A DNA stretch of 52,459 bases from an uncultured Verrucomicrobiota bacterium (GTDB lineage Bacteria; Verrucomicrobiota; Verrucomicrobiia; Limisphaerales; CAIQOK01). Location: NCBI GenBank assembly GCA_903873415.1, contig CAIQOK010000158.1, positions 1-52,459 on the forward strand, given 5' to 3'. Positions 8,856-18,286 of this stretch are shown piece by piece. The notes below the pieces were generated by a model. It saw nothing but the letters and a program-made list of their open reading frames with translations. It made no database searches and had not been told where the DNA came from. Position 1 is the stretch's first letter, and the number at the start of each line of letters is the position of its first letter. A program made the position numbers and the translations under genes.

Positions 8856-9785
8856 TCACCGGATTTGTTTTCGGCTTCGGACCCCGTCCGCCACGACGGC
8901 CAAGAGAATAATGGCGCCTTGGATGGCTTTTTCCCAATAGGCCTCGACGTGAAAATGCGTGAGTGCCGGACTGATACAGGCCAGCAGCAGCAGGCCGGCG
9001 AAAACGCCCCAGAGACGACCGCGCCCGCCCGACACCGCCACCCCGCCCACCACTGCGGCGGCGATCACCTTCAGCTCCAGGCCCGAGCCGGACTTGGGAT
9101 CCACCTGCGGCGATTGCACCACATTCATCATGGCGGCCAACCCGACCAGAGCCCCCATGAAAACAAACACGGCAAAGGTGGTAGACTGCGGGCGTAATCC
9201 AGCAAGCCTCGCTGCCTCGGCGTCCGAGCCGATGGCATAGATAAATCGGCCTGCGGCCAAGTGCCGCGTGGCCCATGCCAGCAAAGTTAAAACCACCAGC
9301 GCCGCGCCGATCAGCGTCCATTGTCCGCCGGACTGGCTCAACCCGAACCACTGGAGGTTGTCAGGCAGATTCACAAATTGCCCCTGCCGCTGCCAACGCA
9401 AGGCCTCCCGCCACGTCACCATTGTTGCCAGCGTGACGACAATGGATGGCAGCCGCAATCCGGCCACGAGCATGCCGTTGAAAGCCCCCATCAACGCGCC
9501 CAGAGCGACCGAGGCTGGGAGCACCAAGACCAAGGGCCATTTCAAGGCGGCCAGCAGACCGGCGCAGACGCTGCACACAGCGAACTGGGAACCCACGGAG
9601 ATATCAATCTGGCGGATGATGATCACAAAGGCCATCCCGCAGGCCACCACCAGTGTCGGAGCCTCCCGTGTGAGAAGGGACCGCAGGGGTTGCGGCTGGA
9701 AAAAGGCCGGAGCGAAAAGGGCGAGAACCAACAGGAGGATCAGCAGGGCGCCCGCCACGGAGAGTTCGCGGAAATAGCGTTTCAT
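8856..9785 (-). CDS. rhaP: Sugar ABC transporter permease (first permease of the rhamnose importer)
   Basis: The partner permease of the importer, 309 residues, with multiple transmembrane helices. It shows the family signature VIIIRQIDISVGSQFAVC near residues 55-72 and AAAVVGGVAVSGGRGRLWG near 238-256. Its ATG overlaps the end of the ATPase gene by 4 bp (ATGA), a typical coupled pair. It differs clearly in sequence from the second permease, so this is not a recent duplication. Confidence 0.82.
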   Translation of the reverse strand: MKRYFRELSVAGALLILLLVLALFAPAFFQPQPLRSLLTREAPTLVVACGMAFVIIIRQIDISVGSQFAVCSVCAGLLAALKWPLVLVLPASVALGALMGAFNGMLVAGLRLPSIVVTLATMVTWREALRWQRQGQFVNLPDNLQWFGLSQSGGQWTLIGAALVVLTLLAWATRHLAAGRFIYAIGSDAEAARLAGLRPQSTTFAVFVFMGALVGLAAMMNVVQSPQVDPKSGSGLELKVIAAAVVGGVAVSGGRGRLWGVFAGLLLLACISPALTHFHVEAYWEKAIQGAIILLAVVADGVRSRKQIR

Positions 9786-11284
9786 GGGTTTTGTCCGAGG
9801 GCCGCGGCCATGACCGCGTGCGCCTCGCTTTTCCCAGGCAGCAGCGCGGTGATCGTCCCGCCCCGCATCACCGCGATTCGATCGCTCATGCCCAGCACCT
9901 CCGGCAGGTCGCTGGAAATCATCAGCACGGCCAATCCTTCCATGGCGAGGCGGCGGATGATTTTGTGGATTTCACTTTTCGCGCCGACATCCACCCCCTG
10001 GGTCGGCTCGTCGAGAATCAGCACCTTGGGCCGGGTGGCCAGCCATCGGGCCAGAGACACCTTCTGCTGATTGCCGCCGCTCAAGGATCCGCCCGGAGCC
10101 TGCGGTCCATAGGCTTTAATCCCCAGATTGCGAATGAATTCCTGAGCTAACCGGGCTTCGGCACCATCGCGCAACCAAGCGGCGGGAAAGATCCGACTGT
10201 GGATGGCCATGCTCATGTTCTGGGCAATGTGCATTTCGAGAATCACCCCATGCCGCCGCCGGTCCTCCGGCACATAAGCAATCCCCTGCCCCACAGCATC
10301 CTGAGGGGATGCAACTGTGATGCTGCGGCCATTCAATGAAATCTCCCCGCTATCGGCGGGGGTGATTCCGAAGAGGACGCGCGCCAGTTCGGTGCGTCCG
10401 GCGCCGACCAGACCGGCCAGACCGACGATTTCACCGGCGCGGATCTCGAGCGAGACGTTTTTCACTCCGCCGGCCGCGCAGCCCAATTGTTTGAGAGCCA
10501 GCACCACTTGGCCCGCCACGCCCTCGGCCGGCGGATAGAGCTGCGCCACCTCGCGCCCCACCATGAGCTTGATCAACCCCGCCTCGGTCATCCCGCTCAC
10601 CGGGCAAGTGCCAACGCTTTGCCCGTCACGCAACACAGTCACGCGATCGGCCAGCTCGAAAATCTCCTCGAGCCGGTGCGAAATGTAGACGACCCCCACG
10701 CCACGGCTCCGCAGATCGCGAACCACGGCAAAGAGCAAGGCGACCTCCTTCCGCGTGAGCGATGCGGTGGGCTCGTCCATGATGACAATGCGCGCGCCGG
10801 AACCGATGGCGCAGGCGATCTCCACGAGCTGCTGCTCCGGCATTGAGAGGGAACGGACCTCGGCGTCCGGTGAGATGTCCGCGCCGATGCGCTCAAGCAG
10901 CCCAACGGCCTGGAGGCGGCGCGCGGCCCAGTCCACTTTGCGCAATGCACCACCGGACTCGAGTCGCAGGGCAATGTTTTCGGCCACCGCCAAGTCCGGA
11001 AACAAAGCGGGTTGCTGGTAAATGCAGGCGATGCCCAGCTTGCGCGCCGCCGCAGGGGAAAGTTTCTCCAGCAGCCCGCCATCCATTGCCAGAGTCCCAC
11101 CATCGGGTTGATGCGCGCCGGTAATGACCTTGATCAGAGTGGATTTGCCCGCCCCGTTTTCTCCCAGCAATGCGTGCACCTCGCCGGCCCTGAGATCAAA
11201 GGAGACTCCCCTGAGCGCCCTAACCGCCCCAAACGATTTGGCCACCGAAGAAAGCTGCAGCAATGGGGCATTGGCCGCGCTCAT
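9782..11284 (-). CDS. rhaT: Sugar ABC transporter ATP-binding protein (double NBD)
   Basis: The energising subunit of the importer, 500 residues, with two tandem nucleotide-binding domains as in RbsA/XylG/RhaT. The first NBD has Walker A GENGAGKST (about residues 41-49), an LSMPEQQ signature and Walker B IVIMDEPTAS. The second has a degenerate Walker A (GLVGAGRTE), an LSGGNQQKVSLARW signature and VLILDEPTQGVDVGAKSEI. A weak P-loop in the second NBD is normal for this family. It lies 149 bp downstream of rhaA. The name follows rhizobial usage for the ATPase; it is not the E. coli RhaT symporter. Confidence 0.85.
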   Translation of the reverse strand: MSAANAPLLQLSSVAKSFGAVRALRGVSFDLRAGEVHALLGENGAGKSTLIKVITGAHQPDGGTLAMDGGLLEKLSPAAARKLGIACIYQQPALFPDLAVAENIALRLESGGALRKVDWAARRLQAVGLLERIGADISPDAEVRSLSMPEQQLVEIACAIGSGARIVIMDEPTASLTRKEVALLFAVVRDLRSRGVGVVYISHRLEEIFELADRVTVLRDGQSVGTCPVSGMTEAGLIKLMVGREVAQLYPPAEGVAGQVVLALKQLGCAAGGVKNVSLEIRAGEIVGLAGLVGAGRTELARVLFGITPADSGEISLNGRSITVASPQDAVGQGIAYVPEDRRRHGVILEMHIAQNMSMAIHSRIFPAAWLRDGAEARLAQEFIRNLGIKAYGPQAPGGSLSGGNQQKVSLARWLATRPKVLILDEPTQGVDVGAKSEIHKIIRRLAMEGLAVLMISSDLPEVLGMSDRIAVMRGGTITALLPGKSEAHAVMAAALGQNP

Positions 11285-11433
11285 TTTTCTGGCCTGTTGA
11301 AGAATGTCAAAGCGGGGGCATCAGCGCGGCACCGGTCTGCCTTCAAACACAGTGCGGGTCTGTCGTTCAAGCCAAAAACGCAAGGAAAAACAGCTTCATT
11401 CCAGTCAGATGGGCCGCTCATAATCCTGATTGC

Positions 11434-12711
11434 CTAACCCCTCCGGCTAAGCACATCGCGCTCGTGGTGCCGCACCTCAGTCAGCCACGCCTCACCCACT
11501 GGCACCCCCTGCTGCCCGCAGTATTGGTCCCAAACCGCGCCGAACGGCAACGTGCGCGACTCCTCCTGCCAAACCAGCCGGGCCGTGAAATCCCCCGCGG
11601 CTTCCGCAGCCTTGATCGCCGGGGGTTCCAGCAGCGCGATGAGCAGGGCGCGAATCAGGTTGCGCGTGCCGATTGTCCAGGCGGCGACGCGGTTGATGCT
11701 GGCATCAAAATAATCCAAGCCGATGTGCACGCGCCGGGTATAACCATTGGCCACAATTTCGCGGGCGATGGCCAACAAATCGTCATTGAGAATCACCACA
11801 TGATCGCTGTCCCAGCGCACCCCCCGGCTCACATGCAGCAGAATCTCCGGCAGATACTGCAGCACGCTGGAAATCTTGTCGGCAATGCCCTCGGTGGGAT
11901 GATAGTGACCGGCATCAAGCGTCAGGAGTTTTTGACGGCTCACGGCATAGCCGAGATAGAACTCGTGCGAGCCGACCACGAAACTTTCGCTCCCGATTCC
12001 AAAGAGTTTGGGTTCAACGGCATCCAGATTGTGTTTGGGAGGCAGTTTCTTGCTGAAAACGGCGTCAAGGGACTCGGCCAGCCGGGCCCGCGGGCCCTGC
12101 CGGTCGGCAGGCGTGTCCTTCATACCGTCAGGGATCCAGACGTTGGTGACGCAGGGGTTGCCCAGCGCCTTGCCCACAGCCGCCCCGATTTCCCTGGAGC
12201 GGCGGCAGTGTTCGATCCAGAATTGTCGGATGCCGCGGTTGCGATGAGAGAGGGTGAAACCGTCGGAGGCTTTCGGATGCGAAAAGCAGGTCGGATTGAA
12301 GTCCAGTCCCAGTCCCTGCTCTCGGGCCCAAGCAATCCAATTCTTGAAATGCTCCGGAGCAATTTCATCGCGGTCAACTCTCTTGCCCCCAAACTCGCCG
12401 TAAAAAGCATGCAGATTCAGACGGTGCTTGCCCGGAATCAACGAATACGCCTTCTCCAAGTCCGCCCGCAATTCGTCCGGGGTGCGGGCTTTGCCGGGAT
12501 AATTGCCGGTGGCCACCAGTCCGCCCCCCAGCGCACCGCCGAAATTCTCGAACCCGCCCACATCATCCCCCTGCCAGCAATGCAGCGAGACGGGGATCCG
12601 GGACAGTGCCTTCAAAGTCTCGTCCACGTTGACGCCCACCCGGGCATAGCGTTCGCGGGCCAGAACGAAAGCCCGGTTCGTTTTGCTTTTCCTCTCAGGC
12701 GCTTTATTCAT
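11434..12711 (-). CDS. rhaA: L-rhamnose isomerase
   Basis: Converts L-rhamnose to L-rhamnulose in the cytosol. The 425-residue protein is collinear with E. coli-type RhaA over its full length. Diagnostic stretches include [91 protein letters not shown] and [13 protein letters not shown]; these hold the metal ligands and substrate residues of the TIM barrel. It is the first gene of the importer operon. Kinase and aldolase genes (rhaB, rhaD) are not adjacent. The assignment is firm. Confidence 0.96.
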   Translation of the reverse strand: MNKAPERKSKTNRAFVLARERYARVGVNVDETLKALSRIPVSLHCWQGDDVGGFENFGGALGGGLVATGNYPGKARTPDELRADLEKAYSLIPGKHRLNLHAFYGEFGGKRVDRDEIAPEHFKNWIAWAREQGLGLDFNPTCFSHPKASDGFTLSHRNRGIRQFWIEHCRRSREIGAAVGKALGNPCVTNVWIPDGMKDTPADRQGPRARLAESLDAVFSKKLPPKHNLDAVEPKLFGIGSESFVVGSHEFYLGYAVSRQKLLTLDAGHYHPTEGIADKISSVLQYLPEILLHVSRGVRWDSDHVVILNDDLLAIAREIVANGYTRRVHIGLDYFDASINRVAAWTIGTRNLIRALLIALLEPPAIKAAEAAGDFTARLVWQEESRTLPFGAVWDQYCGQQGVPVGEAWLTEVRHHERDVLSRRG

Positions 12712-12730
12712 CAGTTTGATGGGGTCAGAA

Positions 12731-12757
12731 AGTGTAGAACGGGGGCGGTTAAGTCAA
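12731..12757 (-). promoter_or_regulatory. Candidate promoter of the rhamnose operon
   Basis: On the minus strand TTGACT (12757-12752) is followed after 15 bp by TACACT (12736-12731), about 20 bp upstream of the rhaA ATG. The hexamers are good but the spacer is shorter than the ideal 17 bp, and the leader would be very short. No clear regulator operator was recognised in the 176-bp gap. Confidence 0.3.
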
Positions 12758-12887
12758 TAAAATCGAGGCGAACCACCGTTTCTCCCCCGGTGTGGCGCTG
12801 ATCCACGACCCTCGATCCGTGGGAGAGATGAAGGATGTTGCCGCGGTTGGCAAGTGCCGTAACCATCAACGGTCTGCTGGCTGCGGA

Positions 12888-14720
12888 TTAGCGGAGCGCC
12901 GAACGCTGCGGGCCCGTCAATTTCTCCTCCGCCTCCTCAAAGCTAAGTCCGTCGCGGGCGCGCAGCACCGAAAGTCCCACCACCGGCGGATAGGCCTGAT
13001 CAGCCAGGCGCCGAGGCTCGATATATTCAACCGCCTCGAAAAGCAGGCGGTTTGCCGCCTCATAGTCCAATCCGGCCAGACGTTCTATGTAACGGGTCGC
13101 CCGGTCTATCAATTTCAAATTGCTTGCCACCACCCAGATCATCGTGTTGCCCATCACCCGGCCCAGTCGCACCATGGTGCAGGTGGAAAGCGCGTTGAGC
13201 ACCAGTTTCACCGTCACCCGCGTCACCCCTTGCAGCAGATGCCTGTCCTCCGGCAGCCGCACAAAAACCGAAACGGGATCCGTTCCGCCCCTCACCATGG
13301 CGGCGCGCAAATTCTCTTCCGATCCTCCGAAGCAGAGCAGCCCGGTCTGGGCCCCCGCGGATGCGGCGGCTGCCAGCTGGCTTATTTCAAACGGGTCACC
13401 CCCGCCGCTTTGGGCCCAATCCGCTCCGGCCATAACTGCCACGGCACTGTCCCCGGTGGCGAGGGGGCGGGAAGTCATACCGTCCCGGCCGATTTTAAAA
13501 CGGAACAATTCCGCCGCGCTGATCTTGCGGAGCGTGTCGGACGTTCTGTCCGACTTTTCTTCACCCACCAGACTCCGGACCAGCGAATCATCCCAATCCA
13601 AGCAGCGCGGCGCGCGCTTAAGCAATCGTTCCCAAGCCATCCGCGTCTCCGCCTCCGGTGTGAACAGAAACGCCCAAGACTCCGCCGCCGTCCGGTCGTC
13701 AAACTTGCGGAACGGCGGCGTGCAGTAGGTCGGCGAACGCTCGGTCGTATCGGTCAGCACATCCAGCGCGAAGCGGTCGGCGAAATAGTTATTCCTATGA
13801 CCAGCCCGATAGACGCCCTCCTCCATCGCCACGAGGCGGGCCAGATCCTTGCGGAATCCCGGAGCGCTCAGATTTGCGAACACCTGCTCAAGTCCGGCCA
13901 GAAAACCTGCCGGCACTTGATCAGCCCCATCCCGGCCCAGCAGCTCCATCGCACTCATTTCCAAAACCGTCAGCAACACGCAGAGCTGGATGCTCGTGGC
14001 CTGCATTCGGGTGGAGCCGCTAATGGACATGGGGCCGGTGGTGAGATTGATCTTCTCGATGCGGGGATCTTGAATGACCTCGCGGCTCCGCTCGACATTG
14101 CCACACAGAACGTCATCAGGATTGTTGTAAACGAAATAGACCTTGGCTCCGGCCTCCACGCCCTGCCACGCCGTGCCAATCACAAAGGACGTCTCACCGC
14201 CCTCGGTGATGGCGAAGACGACGTCGTTTGACGCCACGCCAAGATCCACAAGTTGCTGGCGGCCAAAAGCCGTGAAATCCTCAAACCCCTCCACCGATTT
14301 AATCAAAGCGAAGTCGCCTCCCGCCATCACGCTGAAGGCGCGCTGTTCCCAGTCCTTCACGGGGTGGGATATGCCGGATTGCTGCTGCCAGAATCCGCGC
14401 CAAATAGAGACCAGTTGGATGCTGAGCCGACCGGTGGAACCGCAGCCGGTGAAAAACATCCTGCCCCCGCTGCGCAGCGATCGCACCAGAACATCACGGA
14501 TCTCCCCGGCCCGCCCCGATTCCGCAAACTCGCGATATTTCCGAAGCACATCCTCATCCGCTTTGAAAAGCAACCCCAGTCCCGAAGCAATATCCCCGCC
14601 GCTCACTTCACTGAGCCGCGCCGTAACGGGGTGGGACGATTCCGTGACCAATGCGCCCAATTTAAACTGGGCGCTGATCCTCAAGAAATCAGCGGACTGC
14701 TGCTGTGAATTCGCACTCAT
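12888..14720 (-). CDS. Double-SIS MurQ/GCKR-like protein (MurNAc-6-P etherase or sugar-phosphate regulator)
   Basis: A 610-residue cytosolic sugar-phosphate-binding protein. The N-terminal half follows MurQ: ESSHPVTARLSEVS (about 27-40), GCGSTGRLS (92-100), ITEGGETSFVIG (171-182) and TTGPMSISGSTRMQAT (227-242). A second SIS-like half ends with VLNALSTCTMVRLGRVMGNTMI and a helical tail. Bacterial MurQ is about 300 residues with one SIS domain; two SIS domains in about 610 residues is the architecture of glucokinase regulatory protein (GCKR). It may therefore be an etherase with an extra domain or a sugar-phosphate sensor. I start at the ATG at 14720; in-frame sequence upstream of it is not family-like. 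No peptidoglycan-recycling gene is adjacent. Confidence 0.75.
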   Translation of the reverse strand: MSANSQQQSADFLRISAQFKLGALVTESSHPVTARLSEVSGGDIASGLGLLFKADEDVLRKYREFAESGRAGEIRDVLVRSLRSGGRMFFTGCGSTGRLSIQLVSIWRGFWQQQSGISHPVKDWEQRAFSVMAGGDFALIKSVEGFEDFTAFGRQQLVDLGVASNDVVFAITEGGETSFVIGTAWQGVEAGAKVYFVYNNPDDVLCGNVERSREVIQDPRIEKINLTTGPMSISGSTRMQATSIQLCVLLTVLEMSAMELLGRDGADQVPAGFLAGLEQVFANLSAPGFRKDLARLVAMEEGVYRAGHRNNYFADRFALDVLTDTTERSPTYCTPPFRKFDDRTAAESWAFLFTPEAETRMAWERLLKRAPRCLDWDDSLVRSLVGEEKSDRTSDTLRKISAAELFRFKIGRDGMTSRPLATGDSAVAVMAGADWAQSGGGDPFEISQLAAAASAGAQTGLLCFGGSEENLRAAMVRGGTDPVSVFVRLPEDRHLLQGVTRVTVKLVLNALSTCTMVRLGRVMGNTMIWVVASNLKLIDRATRYIERLAGLDYEAANRLLFEAVEYIEPRRLADQAYPPVVGLSVLRARDGLSFEEAEEKLTGPQRSALR

Positions 14721-15281
14721 GATTTCATTTGAATTAAACGGATAGCGCGCAGGAAACTCGCTGGTTCCGGAGTTCGAGGCAAGAACTTTCAAGTGGGGAG
14801 CGTCTTTGGAACGATGCGTTTTTCCTTTGTTTTCCAGCCAATTCTCCAGCCAAGATGCCGGGATTGCAGCACCGAAACCGGCGCTGGGACCGATGTGATT
14901 CTCACCGCTGACCGCACTGCGATCCGGGTTTTTGGCGGCCCGCATGGGACTTCAATGGCAAAGTGGAACTCAGAAAAATGGGAACGGTCTGAAGCCCGAC
15001 CCAGTTTTTTGAATTTCAGATTTCATCCCTGCCGTTCAGGATTCAGGCGAGCGACCTGCCTGCAGACGCCTGCCGTAAAACGCATCCTCCCAAACCCCGA
15101 AATCGTATTCGCGAAGAAGGAGGACTGACCTGCGATACCGACCCGTAATTTGCAGGCGTGCCCCCCCCTTCAGTTTCGGGTTCCGGCCCAAATCACGCAC
15201 CGTCTGTGGTTCAGCATCTCTGGTTCCAGAAAAAACCCGCCCATCGGGGCCGAGCCCGCGAGCGATGAGGAACTGAACACA
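14721..15281. other. Intergenic, no gene seen
   Basis: About 560 bp upstream of the MurQ-like gene. Open frames on both strands are short and biased like non-coding GC-rich DNA. The promoter of the MurQ-like gene should lie at the left edge, but I could not pick convincing hexamers. Confidence 0.4.
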
Positions 15282-15479
15282 TCACAGCACGGGTTCATCG
15301 ACCGACTTTTCTGCGAATTTCCCACCAGACGCCGGATTGAGGCGCTGTTTGCGCAAGATGAGTTCAGTCGGCAGCTGCGCGGCCCGCTTGGACTACTGGG
15401 CGAACTCTCGCGCCCAATCATACAACGTCATCCGGGTGGATGCGCGGCGCGTCCAAGGCGAGGAAATTCTTCTGGCTGC
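15282..15479 (-). pseudogene. Possible degenerate C-terminus of a regulator (LacI-like tail)
   Basis: A minus-strand frame starting just after the stop of the TIM-barrel lipoprotein reads MTLYDWAREFAQ, then a TAG at 15393-15395, then SKRAAQLPTELILRKQRLNP and about 16 more residues to a TGA at 15282-15284. The segment LPTELILR is like the extreme C-terminus of LacI-family regulators. The rest of such a gene is absent. This is a weak call based on one short motif. Confidence 0.2.
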
Positions 15480-15488
15480 AGTGCTCGC

Positions 15489-16346
15489 TCACGCCTTGCC
15501 CATGTCCCGAAGCACTGCGAGGGTGCGTTGCACCGTTTGCAGCGGAGCTTGGCTGCTCTCGTGTTCAACCACATACCATTGCGTCCGGCCCTGGTGCTCG
15601 CAGATGTTAAAGACAGCGGGCCAATTAATCTTGTCTTCGCCGATGACCGAATCAGGTCCGCCGCCGTTGGGTTTGATGTGGATGCTTCGGGCGCGGCCAG
15701 GATAACGGCTGAGCACTTCCACCGGGTCGGCACCGCCATCGCGGCAATTGCTGGTGTCCAGTTGCATGATGACTTCGGGGCGGGTGTTGCCGAAGAAGAT
15801 ATCCCAGGCGGTCTGGCCCTCAAACTGATGAAAATCGTGGGCGTGAGCATGGTAACCGATGGACATACCTAGGGGCTGCAACTTGGCAGCGAGAGAGTTA
15901 AACTCAGCGGCCTTGGCGAGCCATTCCTGGCGTGTCTTGCCGGTCATGTAGGGGCAGATGACAAATTTATTGCCGATGACGCGATTGAACTCAAGGGTTG
16001 CGTCGATTTTATCAGGCTGCAGATCGGTGTATTGGGTATGGGTGCCGCAAGTGATCAGGCCGTGGTCGTCGAGCATCTGACGGATTTCGCGGGCGGAGCA
16101 CCCCCAATAACCGGCGAACTCAACGCCCCGGTAGCCCATTTTAGCAACAGCCGCGATTGTTCCCGGGAAATCAATTTTGCATTCGTTGCGGAGGGAATAG
16201 AGTTCCAGGCCGACGGGGATTTTGGCGCGCTTACTCGGGCCGGTGCTGCAGCCGGCCAAGCCGAGCGATGCCGTGCCTAGTCCAGCGGCGGTGATTTTCA
16301 GGAAATTACGGCGGTTCGGATTGGATTGGAAATTCTCAGTGTTCAT
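15489..16346 (-). CDS. Tat-exported TIM-barrel sugar isomerase/epimerase lipoprotein
   Basis: A xylose-isomerase-like TIM barrel (AP endonuclease family 2) predicted to act outside the cytoplasm. The N-terminus has a twin-arginine motif R12-R13-N-F-L-K, a hydrophobic core and a lipobox LAGC with C33, so it is probably exported folded and lipidated. The mature part opens with GLELYSLRNECKIDF, then VEFAGYWG, VIMQLDTSNCRDGG, SIHIKPNG and VVEHESS, the usual positions of barrel-end metal and substrate residues. The 285-residue length is normal. It lies about 1 kb downstream of the six-gene sugar operon on the same strand and could be a detached member. The reaction is not predictable from sequence. 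Confidence 0.75.
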   Translation of the reverse strand: MNTENFQSNPNRRNFLKITAAGLGTASLGLAGCSTGPSKRAKIPVGLELYSLRNECKIDFPGTIAAVAKMGYRGVEFAGYWGCSAREIRQMLDDHGLITCGTHTQYTDLQPDKIDATLEFNRVIGNKFVICPYMTGKTRQEWLAKAAEFNSLAAKLQPLGMSIGYHAHAHDFHQFEGQTAWDIFFGNTRPEVIMQLDTSNCRDGGADPVEVLSRYPGRARSIHIKPNGGGPDSVIGEDKINWPAVFNICEHQGRTQWYVVEHESSQAPLQTVQRTLAVLRDMGKA

Positions 16347-17395
16347 TGGATTTTTTGTGGTGTTTGATTCAACCCCGGCACATATAAAAAAGGCGCCACG
16401 GTTTGCAATAGTTCACGCCCCCTATCTTATCCGCTCCAGGATCGCCGACAATCTTTTCATTCACGCGGTGCCAGAGGATTTCGCCCCCAGATCCGGCACG
16501 GTGGTGATACGCTGTCGGGACTCCAGAACAAGCGCGGGTTGCTGGCTGGATTTCGCGCAATCAGAAAGTTGCGCTCATTTTCCAAAGGCCGGGGTCCAAT
16601 GGGCTGCTCCAGTGGAACTGGTAAACATGCCCGGTGATGCGGTTGTTACATGTGGTTACAATGCTGCTGGAGACAATGACCACGGCGATGGAACATCGTG
16701 GGGAGCGCGGTTTGGCGTTGGCATAGTTCAGTTGGCTGCAGCCCTGAAGGATGGATGCCAGTTAGACCCCTAGCAAGGTGTAAGTCAGAGAGCCGGTTGC
16801 CGTTCCAAAATCCGCTGGCCCACTCCAACAACATGTCCCACTCAAAAGGCGGACCCGGGTCGTTACTGTCGGATGGCGCATGTTAATGCCCAGCACGCCC
16901 TGATAGCTTTTCAATTCGGCATCCGGCAATTCATGGGGGATGAATCAGCCTTGCGCGCCGACCGGATAACCGCATGCCTGCTTTAGGAACACCCCGCAGA
17001 GCGCGGTCGTCAACCGGATGAGCATGAAGGAAACAAACAGGTCTTAACACGAAACCAATCCTGCGTTTGAAGGCATGCGCTGGGCTGGGATCAACCTATT
17101 TTTCCGACCACACACAGACGGGCTCTCCTCAGAGCCGCTGCCGCCCCTGTCGAAGCAACGGAACATTCGTATCCTGCCTAAAGTCCGGCCAACGGGGTTC
17201 CACGTCTCTGGAAGGACGGGGACACTCAGGAATGAACACGAAATCCTGATTGCCGAGTGGCGCGAAAAAATGAAACCCCAGAAGGTTTCAGATCCGGCAG
17301 CCCGGTGAAAACAGGACGATCATCGGTTTGATTTGCGAAACACTGAATACGATTGATTCCGTGGGGGCCAAGTGTCGAAAAGCATTGCGGTCGGA
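16347..17395. other. One-kilobase gap with degraded coding traces
   Basis: About 1.05 kb without a convincing gene between the TIM-barrel lipoprotein and the ThuA gene. One interrupted minus-strand frame (listed separately) looks like a remnant. Other frames in both directions are short. The base composition is slightly less GC-rich than the neighbouring genes. Confidence 0.4.
16762..17025 (-). pseudogene. Interrupted minus-strand frame, possible gene remnant
   Basis: From an ATG at 17025 the frame reads a signal-like MLIRLTTALCGVFLKQACG, meets a TGA at 16945-16947, then continues FIPHELPDAELKSYQGVLGI and on to a TAA at 16762-16764, 87 codons in all. The part after the stop has protein-like composition, but I recognise no family. 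It may be a decayed secreted-protein gene or simply chance. Confidence 0.2.
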
Positions 17396-18277
17396 CTAAT
17401 GTTTTTTTTGGCCTTTGTAATCGAGATTTTTCTCCAAGTCTTCCGGTGTCAGCACCGATTTGACTCCGCCCTTGGGGACATCGATATGAGCCACCCAAAG
17501 GATGGCGTTGAGGACGAGCTTGCGGGTGTTTTCATTGCCCCAATTCCTATGGAAGTGGCCGCCGGTATAGCCGAAGCCGCGTCCGCCACCCGCGCGTTGA
17601 CTTGCCCAAGCGACGTGCTGCGGTTCACCACGGGCGACCATTGCACGCACGGCGGCATTGCCCTCGTGCGGTCCGTTGCTGCGGTTGGTGGTGCTGGCCA
17701 CCGGCACGGCACTTAATAGGGGTGACACCCCCGCCATGCCTTCGCGGAAACGCATGTTAAAATACCACTCGTCGTCAATCTCGAAGGGCTTGACGCCACG
17801 CGTGACAGGGTGCTTGGGGAGCTTGGTGAAATCCGCCGGCCAATGAGGATTCACCGACCAGTTGACCTCAAACGCCCCGCCGATCCAGTCCAGAAACTCC
17901 TTCTGCCCTTTCTCCAGCGTTGGCTCAACGGCATAATGAATGCAGGCCAGCCCGACCCCCTTATCCATGAGCTTTCCGAGCGTGGCCAAGTGATCGTCCT
18001 GGAGGAGGGGATGTGCGCCGCCGCCGTCACTATAAACCACGATGGCCGCCGCACCGTCAAAGGCGCCTGGATCCTTGGGCCAGCCGTTGGTGTAAACCAC
18101 CGAGGTCACTCCAGGCACCTTCTCCAGACAGGACTGAAAGAGGAGGCAACCGGCGCGATGCTCATGTTCTCCGGGCCCATGGCTGGGGCGGCCGGCAATA
18201 AAAACAATTTTAGTATCGGCCGCCGAAAGCGAGAGCGCCGCGGTGGCGGCGGCGAGGGCTAGGAGAAATGTCTTCAT
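17396..18277 (-). CDS. Exported ThuA-domain protein 1
   Basis: A ThuA-family protein of 293 residues with a signal peptide (MKTFLLALAAATAALSLSAAD). The fold is glutamine-amidotransferase-like. Features seen: IVFIAGRPSHGPGEHEHRAG near 24-43, VYSDGGGAHPLL, GVGLACIHYAVEP, the DDEWYFNMRF segment and a C-terminal GGRGFGYTGGHFHRNWGNE motif. Rhizobial ThuA acts in trehalose use with the Gfo/Idh-type dehydrogenase ThuB via 3-keto sugars. Here it is the last gene of a six-gene operon, 9 bp after DUF1080. It differs strongly from the second ThuA protein in the same operon, suggesting different substrates or steps. Confidence 0.85.
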   Translation of the reverse strand: MKTFLLALAAATAALSLSAADTKIVFIAGRPSHGPGEHEHRAGCLLFQSCLEKVPGVTSVVYTNGWPKDPGAFDGAAAIVVYSDGGGAHPLLQDDHLATLGKLMDKGVGLACIHYAVEPTLEKGQKEFLDWIGGAFEVNWSVNPHWPADFTKLPKHPVTRGVKPFEIDDEWYFNMRFREGMAGVSPLLSAVPVASTTNRSNGPHEGNAAVRAMVARGEPQHVAWASQRAGGGRGFGYTGGHFHRNWGNENTRKLVLNAILWVAHIDVPKGGVKSVLTPEDLEKNLDYKGQKKH

Positions 18278-18286
18278 GGAATGGGG

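Noticed and set aside
11263-14231. Two long plus-strand frames (512 and 479 codons)
   Set aside because: They mirror rhaA and the MurQ-like gene and have no protein-like motifs.
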